Assembly: GCA_964462675.1 (NCBI GenBank)
Contig: CAYWYS010000004.1
Coordinates: 1-64,000, forward strand
From: XN24 sp964462675
Lineage (GTDB): Bacteria > Pseudomonadota > Gammaproteobacteria > Steroidobacterales > XN24
Direction of reading: 5' to 3'
DNA: 64,000 nt
Shown: one piece after another, positions 16,675 through 25,566 of the stretch
Position numbering within the stretch: position 1 is the stretch's first letter
How the letters are laid out: each line of letters starts with the position of its first letter
The notes under the pieces: model-generated
Databases searched by the model: none
What the model was told of the DNA's origin: nothing
The model's input: only the letters and a program-made list of their open reading frames with translations
Translations under genes and position numbers: made by a program

Positions 16675-18141
16675 ATGAAATATACCGACCTGAGGGACTT
16701 CATCCGCCTGCTCGAGGAGCAGGGCGAGCTGCGGCGCGTCACTGCGCCGGTCAGTCCCGTGCTCGAGATGACCGAGATCTGCGACCGGGTGCTGAAGCGC
16801 GGCGGGCCGGCCTTGCTGTTCGAGAATCCGACCGGTCACACGATGCCGGTGCTCGGCAACCTGTTCGGCACGCCGCGCCGTGTCGCACTGGGCATGGGCC
16901 AGGATTCCGTCGAGGCGCTGCGTGAGGTCGGCAAGCTGCTGGCCTTCCTGAAGGAGCCGGAACCGCCGAAAGGCATGCGCGACGCCTGGGACAAGCTGCC
17001 GATCTTCCGCCAGGTGCTGAACATGGCGCCGAAGACCATCCGCTCGGCGCCCTGCCAGCAGAACTTCGTCGCGGGGCCGGATGTGGACCTCGGGCGGCTG
17101 CCGATCCAGACCTGCTGGCCGGGCGATGCCGGCCCGCTGCTGACCTGGGGGCTGGTGATCACGCGCGGGCCGGAGCGCGCGCGCCAGAATCTCGGCATCT
17201 ATCGGCAACAGCTGATCGGCCGCAACCGCCTGATCATGCGCTGGCTGTCGCACCGCGGCGGGGCGCTGGACTTTCGCGACTGGCAGCTGAAGCACCCCGG
17301 CGAGCCGTTCCCGGTCGCGGTCGCGCTCGGCGCGGACCCGGCCACGATCCTCGGCGCCGTGACGCCGGTGCCGGACACGCTGTCGGAATACGCCTTCGCC
17401 GGGCTGTTGCGCGGCGGGCGCACCGAGGTCGTCAAGTGCGCGGGTTCGGAGCTCGAGGTGCCGGCCAGCGCCGAAATCGTCCTCGAGGGCCACCTGGCGC
17501 CAGGCGACAACGCGCCTGAGGGCCCGTTCGGCGACCACACCGGCTACTACAACGAGGTCGAGGAGTTCCCGGTGTTCACCGTGGACCGGATCAGCTGGCG
17601 CAACGACCCGATCTACCACAGCACCTACACCGGCCGGCCGCCGGACGAGCCGGCGGTGCTCGGCGTCGCGCTCAACGAGGTGTTCGTGCCGATCCTGCAG
17701 AAGCAGTTCCCGGAGATCGTCGATTTCTACCTGCCGCCGGAAGGCTGCTCCTACCGCATGGCGGTGGTCAGCATGCGGAAGCAGTATCCCGGGCACGCGA
17801 AGCGCGTGATGCTCGGTATCTGGTCATTTTTGCGCCAGTTCATGTACACCAAGTTCATCGTCGTCACTGACGACGACGTCGACGTGCGCAACTGGCAGGA
17901 CGTCATCTGGGCGATGACGACGCGGATGGACCCCGATCGCGACACCGTGATCATCCGCAACACGCCGATCGATTACCTGGACTTCGCGTCGCCGGTGTCG
18001 GGCCTTGGCTCGAAGATCGGCTTTGACGCGACCAACAAGTGGCGCGGCGAAACCGAGCGCGAATGGGGCCGGCCCATCAGCATGGACCCGGCAGTGCGCG
18101 CCCGGATCGATGCGCTGTGGCCCGAGTTGGGTATCGATTGA
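16675..18141 (+). CDS. ubiD: 4-hydroxy-3-polyprenylbenzoate decarboxylase UbiD
   Basis: Prenyl-FMN-dependent decarboxylase of ubiquinone synthesis. 488 residues (497 in E. coli). The N-terminal MKYTDLRDFIRLLEEQGELRRV, the GPFGDHTGYYN motif of the active-site region and the C-terminal domain (KQYPGHAKRVMLGIWSFLRQF) are typical. No ubiX is seen nearby. Together with ubiE, ubiJ, ubiB and ubiK it makes five ubiquinone genes in this window. Confidence 0.95.
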   Translation: MKYTDLRDFIRLLEEQGELRRVTAPVSPVLEMTEICDRVLKRGGPALLFENPTGHTMPVLGNLFGTPRRVALGMGQDSVEALREVGKLLAFLKEPEPPKGMRDAWDKLPIFRQVLNMAPKTIRSAPCQQNFVAGPDVDLGRLPIQTCWPGDAGPLLTWGLVITRGPERARQNLGIYRQQLIGRNRLIMRWLSHRGGALDFRDWQLKHPGEPFPVAVALGADPATILGAVTPVPDTLSEYAFAGLLRGGRTEVVKCAGSELEVPASAEIVLEGHLAPGDNAPEGPFGDHTGYYNEVEEFPVFTVDRISWRNDPIYHSTYTGRPPDEPAVLGVALNEVFVPILQKQFPEIVDFYLPPEGCSYRMAVVSMRKQYPGHAKRVMLGIWSFLRQFMYTKFIVVTDDDVDVRNWQDVIWAMTTRMDPDRDTVIIRNTPIDYLDFASPVSGLGSKIGFDATNKWRGETEREWGRPISMDPAVRARIDALWPELGID

Positions 18142-18202
18142 TTATGGAAAACGGCTTAGCCTCAGGCTAGGTTTGGCGGACCCTCAGCTGGAGTGGAGAA
18201 CG

Positions 18203-18841
18203 ATGCGGCATATCCTGGTGATGAACCCGAAGGGCGGTTGTGGCAAGAGCACGATCGCGACCAACCTCGCGAGCTGGTACGCGCTGCGCGGCAAGCAGGT
18301 GGCGCTGGCGGATTTCGATCCGCAGCGTTCCAGCATGGACTGGGTCGGGCTGCGTCCCGCCGATGCGCCGCCGGTCACCGGCGTGCCGGCCTTCGAGGAC
18401 GGCCTGCGGGCGGTGCCGCGCAACGCCGACGTTGTCATCATGGATGCGCCGGCACGCTCGCACGGCCGTGAAGTCACCGAGCTGGTGCGCCGGGCCGAGA
18501 CGGTGCTGGTGCCGGTGATGCCGTCGGCCATCGACATGCGCGCGGCGACGAATTTCATCACCGAGCTGCTCGAGGTCGGGCGGGTCGCGCGCCAGCAGGC
18601 GAAGATCGCGGTCGTCGCGAACCGCATCAAGGAGCACACGCTGAGCTTCGACGAGCTCGACGTGTTCCTGCGCAAGCTCGGCATCCCGTATATCGCGACG
18701 CTGCGCGAGGCGCAGAACTACGTGCGCGCCTATGGCCGCGGCCTCGGCGTGTTCGAGCTGCCGCATTACCTCGCGTGGCAGGACTGGGAGCACTGGCTGC
18801 CGCTGACCGACTGGCTCGAGAGCCCGGCGAGCCGGCCCTAG
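18203..18841 (+). CDS. ParA/MinD-like P-loop ATPase (orphan)
   Basis: 212 residues. Deviant Walker A KGGCGKST near the N-terminus, switch region DFDPQRSSMDW and Walker B VVIMDAP define a ParA-family ATPase. There is no partner ParB gene and no HTH domain, so it is an orphan, perhaps positioning a cell-surface or cytoplasmic cargo. The start ATG at 18203 follows GTGGAG. It lies 61 bases after ubiD. Its TAG stop shares its last base with the first base of the palindrome array. Confidence 0.85.
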   Translation: MRHILVMNPKGGCGKSTIATNLASWYALRGKQVALADFDPQRSSMDWVGLRPADAPPVTGVPAFEDGLRAVPRNADVVIMDAPARSHGREVTELVRRAETVLVPVMPSAIDMRAATNFITELLEVGRVARQQAKIAVVANRIKEHTLSFDELDVFLRKLGIPYIATLREAQNYVRAYGRGLGVFELPHYLAWQDWEHWLPLTDWLESPASRP

Positions 18842-18928
18842 GGGACACTGCTCCTTGGAGCAGTGTCCCCTTTACACTGCTCCTTGGAGCAGTGTCCCCT
18901 TTACACTGCTCCGGGGAGCAGTGTCCCC
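18841..18928. repeat. Three tandem REP-like palindromes (GGGGACACTGCTCC type)
   Basis: Unit 1 (18841-18870) is GGGGACACTGCTCC, TT, then its exact reverse complement. Units 2 (18874-18899) and 3 (18903-18928) repeat ACACTGCTCC and its complement ending in CCCC; the linkers are TTT. Unit 3 has a GG loop. The array separates two convergent genes, begins on the last base of the ParA-like stop codon, and provides the final codons and stop of the GntR gene. No transposase of the REP-associated tyrosine type is in the window. Confidence 0.85.
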
Positions 18929-19557
18929 ACCCAGCCGGTCACCGGGCGAATCTCCCGCACCCAGTGGCGCAGCACCGCCTCGGCCGCCTGGTCGACCTCG
19001 CCGGCGCCCAGCAGCCGCGCGATCTCGGCATGTTCCGCGCGCGCGGCCTCGATCTCGGTGCCGCTGCGCGCCCAGCTGCCGCTGTATTGCCGCACGCGGC
19101 CATGGGTGCGCTCCAGCAGCGTGGCGAGTTCGCGGTTCGGGTTCCGGCTGACCAGTGTCTCGTGCCAGCGCCGGTCGAGGTCCGCGCGCTGCCGCGGGCT
19201 GAGGTGCGGCAGGGCGAGGCGCTCGTTCAGGCCATCGAGCCCGGCGGCCAGTGTCCTGGCGTGCGGTCCGCTGAGCCGCAGCGCGAGACCCTCGAGGCTG
19301 CCGATCACCGGGTACAGGTTGCGCACGCGCTCGGCCGACAGCTTCGGCACGCGAAAGCCGCGCCGCGGCACGGCCTCGACCAGTCCGTCCTGGGCCAGGC
19401 TCGTCAGCGCCTCGCGCAGCGGCGTCCGGCTGACGCCGAGCCCGCGGCTGATGCGCTCTTCCTCGAGGCGCTGCCCGGGCGTCAGGCGCCCGTCCGAAAG
19501 CCACGCGAGGAGTTCGTCCCGCACCTGGTCCCGCAGGTTGAGGCGCTGAATAGCCAT
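18901..19557 (-). CDS. GntR family transcriptional regulator (FCD/FadR subfamily)
   Basis: 218 residues. The N-terminal winged HTH (LRDQVRDELLAWLSDGRLTPGQRLEEERISRGLGVSRTPLREAL) is followed by an all-helical FCD ligand-binding domain (residues about 85-205). The last residues, VGTLLPGAV, and the stop are encoded by the third palindrome of the repeat array, so the native C-terminus was probably reshaped by repeat insertion. It may regulate itself through the palindrome at 19587-19602. Confidence 0.88.
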   Translation of the reverse strand: MAIQRLNLRDQVRDELLAWLSDGRLTPGQRLEEERISRGLGVSRTPLREALTSLAQDGLVEAVPRRGFRVPKLSAERVRNLYPVIGSLEGLALRLSGPHARTLAAGLDGLNERLALPHLSPRQRADLDRRWHETLVSRNPNRELATLLERTHGRVRQYSGSWARSGTEIEAARAEHAEIARLLGAGEVDQAAEAVLRHWVREIRPVTGWVGTLLPGAV

Positions 19558-19586
19558 TGAATTTGCTCCGGATAGTCTACGTCCGG

Positions 19587-19602
19587 ATACTGTATACGGT
19601 AT
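19587..19602. promoter_or_regulatory. GTATAC-centred palindrome, possible GntR operator
   Basis: ATACTGTATACGGTAT is a 16-base near-palindrome (14 of 16 symmetric) centred on GTATAC, 30-45 bases upstream of the GntR start. FadR-type GntR proteins bind GT-N2-AC centred sites. Two TCCGGATA direct repeats lie between it and the start codon. Confidence 0.5.
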
Positions 19603-20520
19603 TCAGCCAAGAACTTCAGCATCTTCGGCCAGGCTCGCGGCAATGCCCGTATCGAGCGACGCATAGCGCGGCTGGAAGCCGAGGACCTGGCGCATCCGCC
19701 GGGTATCGACGCGCCGGCGTTCGGCGAGGAAGCCCCGCATCGCGGGGGTGACTTGCTCGAGCAACTCGGCCAGCGGCAGCTCCGGCGGCGCGGCCAGGCC
19801 GGCGGCGCGGGCCACCGCGTTGAAATACGCCGTCATGCTGTCGTGGTTGCCGTCGCCGACATTGAACACTTGCTCCGCGCCCGTGAAATCCGCCGCCGCG
19901 AGGCTGGCCGCGGCCAGGTCGTCGACATGGATCCTGTTGCCCGGACCGGCATCCTGCTGCCGCACGACCGGCGCGCCCTGGCGAATGCGCTCCACCGGCA
20001 GCCGGCCGGGCCCGTAGATGCCGGGCACGCGCAACACCCGGACCGGCACATTGGCGCCGCGTCCCCAATCGAGCACGGCATGCTCGGCGTCGAGCCGGCG
20101 ACGGCCGCGGCCGGACGCCGGCGCCGGCGTTGTCGTCTCGTCCACCGTGCCGCCGCCGGTGTCGCCATAGACGGCGGTAGTGCTGAGGTAGACTAGCGCG
20201 ACCGGCGCCGTGGCCAGCCGCGCGAGGAAGGCGCGAACCCGGGGGTCGGAATCCCCGGCGTCGGGTGGCGGCGCCATGTAGATCACCGCCCGGCGCTCTG
20301 TACAGGCGCGCGGCAGCTGGCCGCCGGGCGCGTCGAGATCGAGAACCTCCGCGGCGGCGCCGGCCGCGCGCAGGCTCTGCAATGAGTCCTCGGAGCGCAC
20401 CAGGCCCAGGAAGTCGCGGCCGGCGGCGCGGCAAAGTGTCAGCAGGCGGCGGCCCGTATAGCCGCAACCAACCACGGTGATGCCGGCACGCGCGGCGGCA
20501 GGGTGCTCTGCATGGTTCAT
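19603..20520 (-). CDS. NAD(P)-dependent epimerase/dehydratase family protein
   Basis: 305-residue Rossmann-fold protein of the extended/atypical SDR type. The nucleotide-binding loop is VVGCGYTGRRLL, and YLSTTAVYGD lies in the catalytic region; the Tyr of a YxxxK motif is not well preserved. Relatives are annotated as YeeZ-like or nucleoside-sugar epimerases of unknown substrate. It starts divergently from the flavin reductase with a short 5' overlap. Function not assigned. Confidence 0.75.
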   Translation of the reverse strand: MNHAEHPAAARAGITVVGCGYTGRRLLTLCRAAGRDFLGLVRSEDSLQSLRAAGAAAEVLDLDAPGGQLPRACTERRAVIYMAPPPDAGDSDPRVRAFLARLATAPVALVYLSTTAVYGDTGGGTVDETTTPAPASGRGRRRLDAEHAVLDWGRGANVPVRVLRVPGIYGPGRLPVERIRQGAPVVRQQDAGPGNRIHVDDLAAASLAAADFTGAEQVFNVGDGNHDSMTAYFNAVARAAGLAAPPELPLAELLEQVTPAMRGFLAERRRVDTRRMRQVLGFQPRYASLDTGIAASLAEDAEVLG

Positions 20521-21531
20521 GTCGTCAGATTACATCCCGGCGGCGAGCGCTTCGAGGTGCTTGACGACGAATCGGTGCTCGCGGCGGGGCTGCGCGCCGG
20601 CCTGCACCTGCCGCACAGCTGCCGCGGCGGCAGTTGCGGCGCGTGCGAGGCGAGGCTCCTGTCGGGCCGCGTGAACTATCCGAACGGCTTGCCGCCCGGG
20701 CTGACGCCGGCGGAGGCGCAGTCCGGGCGGGCGCTGCTGTGCCAGGCCCGCGCGCTGTCCGACCTGGCGCTCGAGGCGCGGGCGCTGGCGGTGCCCGAGG
20801 AAGTGCGCATCCGCCGCCTGCCGTGCCGGCTGGAATCCCGCGAGCTGCTGTGTCACGACGTCATGCGGCTGATCGTCAAGCTGCCCTCGCTGGAGCCCTT
20901 CGTGTTCCTGGCCGGCCAGTACATCGACTTCCTGCTCGAGGACGGCCGCCGTCGCAGCTACTCGATCGCGAATCCGCCGCACGAGGCGGAGCGGCTGGAA
21001 CTGCATGTGCGCCGTGTCAGCGGCGGCGACTTCACTGCGCAGGTGTTCGAGTCCCTGGCGGTGCGCGCGCTGTTGCGGCTCGAAGGCCCGCTCGGCGGTT
21101 TCTGGCTGCGGGAAGACTCGGAGCGGCCGATCCTGATGGTGGCCGGCGGCACCGGCTATGCGCCGATCAAGTCGATGTTGCGCCACCTGATCCACCGCGG
21201 CGCGCAACGCCCGGTGCATTTCTTCTGGGGCGCGCGCCGGCCACGCGATCTCTACGAGCGCGCCCAGCTGGAACGCTGGGCCGGCGGGCACGACTGGCTG
21301 AGCTTCACGCCGGTGCTGTCGGAGGCGCTGCCGGAGGACGTGTGGCAGGGTCGTCGCGGCTGGGTCCATGAAGCCGTGCTCGCGGAGCACACGGACCTCG
21401 CCGGCTTCGATGTCTATGCTGCGGGGCCGCCACCGATGATCGCCGCGATCCAGGAACTGTTCCCGGCGCACGGGCTGCCGCAGGGGCGGCTGTATTTCGA
21501 TTCCTTCGAGTTCGCCACGAACCGGGGCTGA
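20512..21531 (+). CDS. 2Fe-2S ferredoxin/FAD/NAD(P)H oxidoreductase
   Basis: 339 residues, three modules: an N-terminal plant-type 2Fe-2S domain (Cys37, Cys42, Cys45 and Cys77 in HSCRGGSCGAC...LLCQA), an FAD domain (RRSYSIANPP) and an NAD-binding domain (MVAGGTGYAPIKSML). Similar proteins are annotated CDP-6-deoxy-glucoseen reductase and occur near ubiD in gammaproteobacteria, where a role as electron donor to ubiquinone hydroxylases is conceivable. ATG 20512 is preferred; GTG 20503 is an alternative. It overlaps the divergent oxidoreductase start. Confidence 0.85.
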   Translation: MVHVVRLHPGGERFEVLDDESVLAAGLRAGLHLPHSCRGGSCGACEARLLSGRVNYPNGLPPGLTPAEAQSGRALLCQARALSDLALEARALAVPEEVRIRRLPCRLESRELLCHDVMRLIVKLPSLEPFVFLAGQYIDFLLEDGRRRSYSIANPPHEAERLELHVRRVSGGDFTAQVFESLAVRALLRLEGPLGGFWLREDSERPILMVAGGTGYAPIKSMLRHLIHRGAQRPVHFFWGARRPRDLYERAQLERWAGGHDWLSFTPVLSEALPEDVWQGRRGWVHEAVLAEHTDLAGFDVYAAGPPPMIAAIQELFPAHGLPQGRLYFDSFEFATNRG

Positions 21532-21546
21532 GGCCGGTTTCGCCGC

Positions 21547-22740
21547 TCAGCCGGCGCGGCGCGGCGCGGCCAGGGCCGGCGCGCTGCCGGACGATGCCGC
21601 GAGGCCCTGGCGGAACGCCTCGGAGGCGGCGCCGGATTCGCCCAGCTGGACCAGCAGCTCGCCGTAGATCTGCCAGGTCTCGGGATGCGGACGGATCGCC
21701 AGGCTGGTCTCGAGATAGCTGCGTGCCTTGCCCCACAGCTGGTTCTTCAGGCACAGCCGGCCGCAGGCGAGCAGCAACTCGGCGTCCTCCGGCCGCTCGT
21801 TCAGCCACTTCTCGGCGGTCGCGAGCTGGGTGTTCGGGTTGCTCGTCTCGAGGCGGCCGTAGCTCGCGATCAGCACCGGCGTCCAGGTCGACTTCAGCGC
21901 ATGCTTCAGCACTGGCTCGGCGGTGTCGCCGGCCCCGACGCGCAGCGCCGCCCGGGCATAGCCGTCCAGCACCATCGGATCGCGACGCAGGTCGCGGCGC
22001 ATCGCCCGCCAGGCCTCGTCGAGCGCCGCGGCGTCCGCGGCGGCGTCGAGCCGCGCCGTGCCGGCGCGAACCTCGAGCGCATGGATCGCTTCGCCTTCCA
22101 TCGCCTTGCGGCTGCGCAGCTGCGGCAGCAGGGCCTCGAGGGCGGGCCAGTCGGCCAGCTGCTCGAGCGCGCGCGCATGCAGCGCGAGGCCTCTTGGATG
22201 ACCCGGCGCAACGGTCTCGAGCTCGCGCAGCGTCGCCAGCGCCTGCTCGAACTGCGCGCACTCGAGTTGCAGCTCGGCCTGGGTCAACAACACTGCCGGC
22301 GCCGCGGCCGCATCGGACTCGTAGGCGAGGCGCAGCCACTCGTCGCGCCGCTCCAGCGCGTGCTGTTGTTGCGCGGCGCGCGCAGCCGCGAGGTAACCGG
22401 CGAGCGAAGCCGGCCCGCGCGCCGCTCGCCCCAGCAAGCGCTCGCCGCGGGCCCACTTGCCCTCTGCGATTGCCGCGAAGGCGTGATCGAGATGGCCCTG
22501 CGCACGTCGTGCGCGGTACTCGCCGATCGCCTGGCCGGCGCGTCGCGGCGCCCGCAGGAGCCAGCCCAGCAGGCGCACGAGAAGGTACAGCGCGATGAGC
22601 GCGACGACCATTCCGGGCACGGAGGTCTCGAGGGCCCAACCGCGGAAGTCGATCAGCACGTAACCTTGCTCGCCGAGCAGCCAGTGCGCCGCCAGCGCGC
22701 CGGCGGCCAGGGCGAGCAGCAGCAGCAGTCCCGCGCGCAT
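21547..22740 (-). CDS. hemY: HemY, TPR membrane protein of the heme operon
   Basis: 397 residues. Two N-terminal membrane helices (residues 1-25 and 40-62) precede a long helical TPR-like domain. This is the proteobacterial HemY (not protoporphyrinogen oxidase), encoded after hemX in hemCDXY operons; its role in late heme synthesis is poorly defined. The ATG follows directly after the hemX stop with no gap. Confidence 0.88.
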   Translation of the reverse strand: MRAGLLLLLALAAGALAAHWLLGEQGYVLIDFRGWALETSVPGMVVALIALYLLVRLLGWLLRAPRRAGQAIGEYRARRAQGHLDHAFAAIAEGKWARGERLLGRAARGPASLAGYLAAARAAQQQHALERRDEWLRLAYESDAAAAPAVLLTQAELQLECAQFEQALATLRELETVAPGHPRGLALHARALEQLADWPALEALLPQLRSRKAMEGEAIHALEVRAGTARLDAAADAAALDEAWRAMRRDLRRDPMVLDGYARAALRVGAGDTAEPVLKHALKSTWTPVLIASYGRLETSNPNTQLATAEKWLNERPEDAELLLACGRLCLKNQLWGKARSYLETSLAIRPHPETWQIYGELLVQLGESGAASEAFRQGLAASSGSAPALAAPRRAG

Positions 22741-23850
22741 CTAGTCTGCCGCTCCGGCCGCACGCACCAATTCCAGCGAGCGCCCGATTTCGGGCCATTG
22801 CGGCGCAATCTCGCGGCCTTCCAGGTCCTCGAGCGCGGCCAGGAAGGATTTCACCCCGTCGTCGCCGGTCTCGAAGTAACCTTGCACCGCGCGCCGCGCC
22901 GATGCCAGGCTCTCGACGTAGTTATCGGGGTCGCGCGTCAGCACGGCGAGGCGGGCGCTCTTCAGGTCGAGCTCGATGTTGCGGTAAAGGAAGAACGATT
23001 CATTCGGCGAAAGCAGCGGCGCCGCGGGCGCGTCGGTGCGCCGGATGCGGAACAGCCCGGCCGCCACACCGCGCATGCGCCCCAGCAGCCGCTGCCAGCC
23101 GGCCTCCTCGGCGCCGTCGTCCGGCCGCGCCTCGGGCGGTGGCGCCATGCTCGCGCGCAGCGGCAGGCCCTCGACCCGGCGCGCCAGGCTGCCGATGCGC
23201 AATGCAATGCCGTCCAGGTCGATGTTCGCAACTGCCTCGACGGCTGCGATCTCGTCGTTGAGCGCGGCGCGCGCTTGCGCGAGCCCGGGATCCTCGAGCT
23301 GCGCCATGCGGTCGTCAGCCTCGCGCAGCGCGGCCAACGCGACGCGCGGGTTGTCGGCCAGCGCCAGCTCGCGGCTTGCGAGCAGCAGCAGGAACTCGAG
23401 TTCGGCGAAGGTCGGCGCGCGCTCCGGGCCGGCACCCTCGCGCGCGATCGTTTCCAGCCGGCCACGGGCCTGTCGCAACTCGGCGTCGAGATCATCAAGT
23501 TTCCGGCGCCGCTCGTCAGCTTCCCTGTTCAGCGCCGCGAGGCGCTCTTCCTGCGCGACCAGGCGGCGGTCGGAAGCGGCCACGGTGCGCCGGATTTCCT
23601 CGACCGAATCATTGGCAACCTTCCGTTGCTGGGCCAGTTCCCACCAGGTGAAAGCCGCGCCGCCGGCCGCGGCGAAGGCCAGCAGCAGCGCGAACAGCCC
23701 GAGCACGACGCCGATCGAGCGCCCGGTGGATGCAACCGGCTCGGCAGCTGCGGCGGGTGCGGCGGGCCCTTCCTCCCTGCGTTCCGCCACGATGGCCACA
23801 GTCGGCTCCTCGGCGCCGTCCTGGGGCTCGCTATCCCGGGGATCGTTCAT
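22741..23850 (-). CDS. hemX: HemX, membrane-anchored uroporphyrin-operon protein
   Basis: 369 residues: an acidic, Ala/Pro-rich cytoplasmic N-terminus, one membrane helix (about residues 46-68), a coiled coil (about 85-145, LAALNREADERRRKLDDLDAELRQ) and a folded helical C-terminal domain. It is often labelled uroporphyrin-III C-methyltransferase, but it has no methyltransferase motifs. The start overlaps the hemD stop by 4 bases. Confidence 0.88.
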   Translation of the reverse strand: MNDPRDSEPQDGAEEPTVAIVAERREEGPAAPAAAAEPVASTGRSIGVVLGLFALLLAFAAAGGAAFTWWELAQQRKVANDSVEEIRRTVAASDRRLVAQEERLAALNREADERRRKLDDLDAELRQARGRLETIAREGAGPERAPTFAELEFLLLLASRELALADNPRVALAALREADDRMAQLEDPGLAQARAALNDEIAAVEAVANIDLDGIALRIGSLARRVEGLPLRASMAPPPEARPDDGAEEAGWQRLLGRMRGVAAGLFRIRRTDAPAAPLLSPNESFFLYRNIELDLKSARLAVLTRDPDNYVESLASARRAVQGYFETGDDGVKSFLAALEDLEGREIAPQWPEIGRSLELVRAAGAAD

Positions 23851-24644
23851 CCTTCCGCTCCCGCGTTGTTGGGCGCCATGGCCGCGCGCCATCTGGCAAT
23901 GGCCTCGGCGAGGCTTTGGTCGTCGGGTCCGTCCGCGAGCAGGCGCGCAGCGGAATGACCCCACTGCTCGGCGATTTGTAGCACACGCCGGCTCACCGTC
24001 ACCAGCGGCGTGCCGCGGAGCAGCGCCTCGCCTTCCGGCCCGAGGATCACGCACAGGTTGCGAAAGATGTCGCCGCTGGTCGCCGTGTATATGTGGATGC
24101 CGCCGCCGGCCCATCGCGCGAGAATCTCGGCCCGCCGTTCGGGGGCGAGCAGCGCCGGCACCCGCCTGTACACATCAAGATAGCGCACGCGCGCGCCCCG
24201 CGCCTTCAATCCGGCGGCCAGCGCCTCGCGTCCGTCGGCGCCGCGGATGATGAACGCGCGCACGCCGGCGAGGTTTTGCAGCTCCGGCAGCTCGAGCAGA
24301 TCTTCCGTCGTAAAGCCGGCCGGCCGGATATCGGGCGTCAGGCCGAGCTCCGTGAGCGCCGCGGCGGTCGAAGGGCCGATCGCCGCAACTCTCGGGCGGG
24401 GTTGCGGCAGGTAACGCGCGCCCCACGCGACGGCGTTGCGGCTGGCAAAGATCGCCAGGCCGCCGGCCGGCAGCGTGGCGAATTCCGCCAGCTCGGAGGT
24501 ATCGGGCTGGATCGGCTCGATCGAGATCGCCGGCAACAGCACGGCCTCGCCGCCGCGCGCCTCGATCGCCTGCATGAGGTTCTCGCCGAGGCCCTGCGGC
24601 CGCGTCACGAGCACGCTCACCCCCGCTAGGCTGCCGGCCTTCAC
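23847..24644 (-). CDS. hemD: Uroporphyrinogen-III synthase
   Basis: Cyclises and inverts ring D of hydroxymethylbilane. About 265 residues with the family N-terminus VLVTRPQGLG, SRNAVAW, IGPSTAAAL and the C-terminal HIYTATSGDIFRN region. The start is uncertain: GTG 24656 overlaps hemC, GTG 24644 (used here) follows the hemC stop, and GTG 24620 gives VSVLVTRP, like the E. coli protein. The sequence diverges as HemD usually does, but order and motifs are clear. Confidence 0.88.
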   Translation of the reverse strand: MKAGSLAGVSVLVTRPQGLGENLMQAIEARGGEAVLLPAISIEPIQPDTSELAEFATLPAGGLAIFASRNAVAWGARYLPQPRPRVAAIGPSTAAALTELGLTPDIRPAGFTTEDLLELPELQNLAGVRAFIIRGADGREALAAGLKARGARVRYLDVYRRVPALLAPERRAEILARWAGGGIHIYTATSGDIFRNLCVILGPEGEALLRGTPLVTVSRRVLQIAEQWGHSAARLLADGPDDQSLAEAIARWRAAMAPNNAGAEG

Positions 24645-24648
24645 CGCC

Positions 24649-25566
24649 TCAACCACTCTCGAGCAACGCCGCTGCGCCGCGGTCGAACAGGTTGCGTGCC
24701 AGCGCCGCGCCGAGCGCCGCCGCATCGCCGGCCGGGCCACGCAGCTCGCCATGCAACACCGAGGCGCCGTCCCGCGTGGCGACCAGGCCGCGCAGCCGCA
24801 ATTCGTCGCCATCGATCTGGGCGAACCCGGCCACCGGCGACTCGCAACTCGCGCCGAGCCCGGCGGCGAAGGCGCGTTCCGCGTCCACGCAGCGGCGGGT
24901 GTCGGCGTCCTCCAGCACGGACAGCAGCGCGGCAGCCTCTGCGTTGCCGCGCAGGCACTCGACGCCGACGGCGCCCTGGCCGACGGCCGGCAGCGAGACC
25001 TCGTAGGGCAGGAAGCCGGCGATGCGCTGTTCCAGGCCGAGCCGCTTGAGGCCGGCCGCGGCGAGCAGGATCGCCGCGAAGTGGCCGTGATCGAGCTTGC
25101 GCAGGCGAGTTTCGACGTTGCCGCGCACGGGCTCGACGAGCAGGTCCGGGCGCGCGTGCTGGAGCTGCGCCTGGCGGCGCAAGCTGGACGTGCCGACGAT
25201 GCTGCCGGCCGGGATGTCGTCGATAGCCAGGTAGCGGGCCGACACGAGCGCATCGCGCGGGTCTTCGCGTTCCAGCACGGCGATGATCTCGAAGCCGTCA
25301 GGCAGCTGCGCCGGCACGTCCTTCATCGAGTGCACCGCGATATCCGCGCGCCCCTCGAGCATCGCGGTCTCGAGTTCCTTGATGAACAATCCCTTGCCGC
25401 CGATCTTCGCCAGCGTCGTGTCGAGGATCTGGTCGCCCTTGGTGGTCATCGGCACCAGTTCGACCGTCAGCCCCGGATGGTGGCGGCACAGCAGCGCCGC
25501 CACGTGCTCGGCCTGCCAGAGGGCGAGACGGCTCTCCCGGGTCGCGATCCTGATCGTCCTGTTCAT
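24649..25566 (-). CDS. hemC: Hydroxymethylbilane synthase (porphobilinogen deaminase)
   Basis: Polymerises four porphobilinogens. 305 residues. Cys241 in GASCESPVAG carries the dipyrromethane cofactor; the catalytic Asp lies in KGDQILDT or HSMKDVP; GTSSLRRQAQL is the signature. ATG 25566 overlaps the algR stop, so the heme genes are translationally coupled to the two-component regulator, an arrangement shared with Pseudomonas. Confidence 0.96.
   Translation of the reverse strand: MNRTIRIATRESRLALWQAEHVAALLCRHHPGLTVELVPMTTKGDQILDTTLAKIGGKGLFIKELETAMLEGRADIAVHSMKDVPAQLPDGFEIIAVLEREDPRDALVSARYLAIDDIPAGSIVGTSSLRRQAQLQHARPDLLVEPVRGNVETRLRKLDHGHFAAILLAAAGLKRLGLEQRIAGFLPYEVSLPAVGQGAVGVECLRGNAEAAALLSVLEDADTRRCVDAERAFAAGLGASCESPVAGFAQIDGDELRLRGLVATRDGASVLHGELRGPAGDAAALGAALARNLFDRGAAALLESG

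Noticed and set aside
18841..18928. Repeat cluster considered as a CRISPR array
   Set aside because: Units are palindromes separated by 3-base linkers; there are no spacers and no cas genes.
22741..23850. hemX as a functional uroporphyrin-III C-methyltransferase
   Set aside because: No SAM-dependent methyltransferase motifs; it is the membrane/coiled-coil HemX.
21685..23958. 757-codon plus-strand frame over the hem genes
   Set aside because: Antisense to hemY and hemX, whose order, overlaps and features are convincing.
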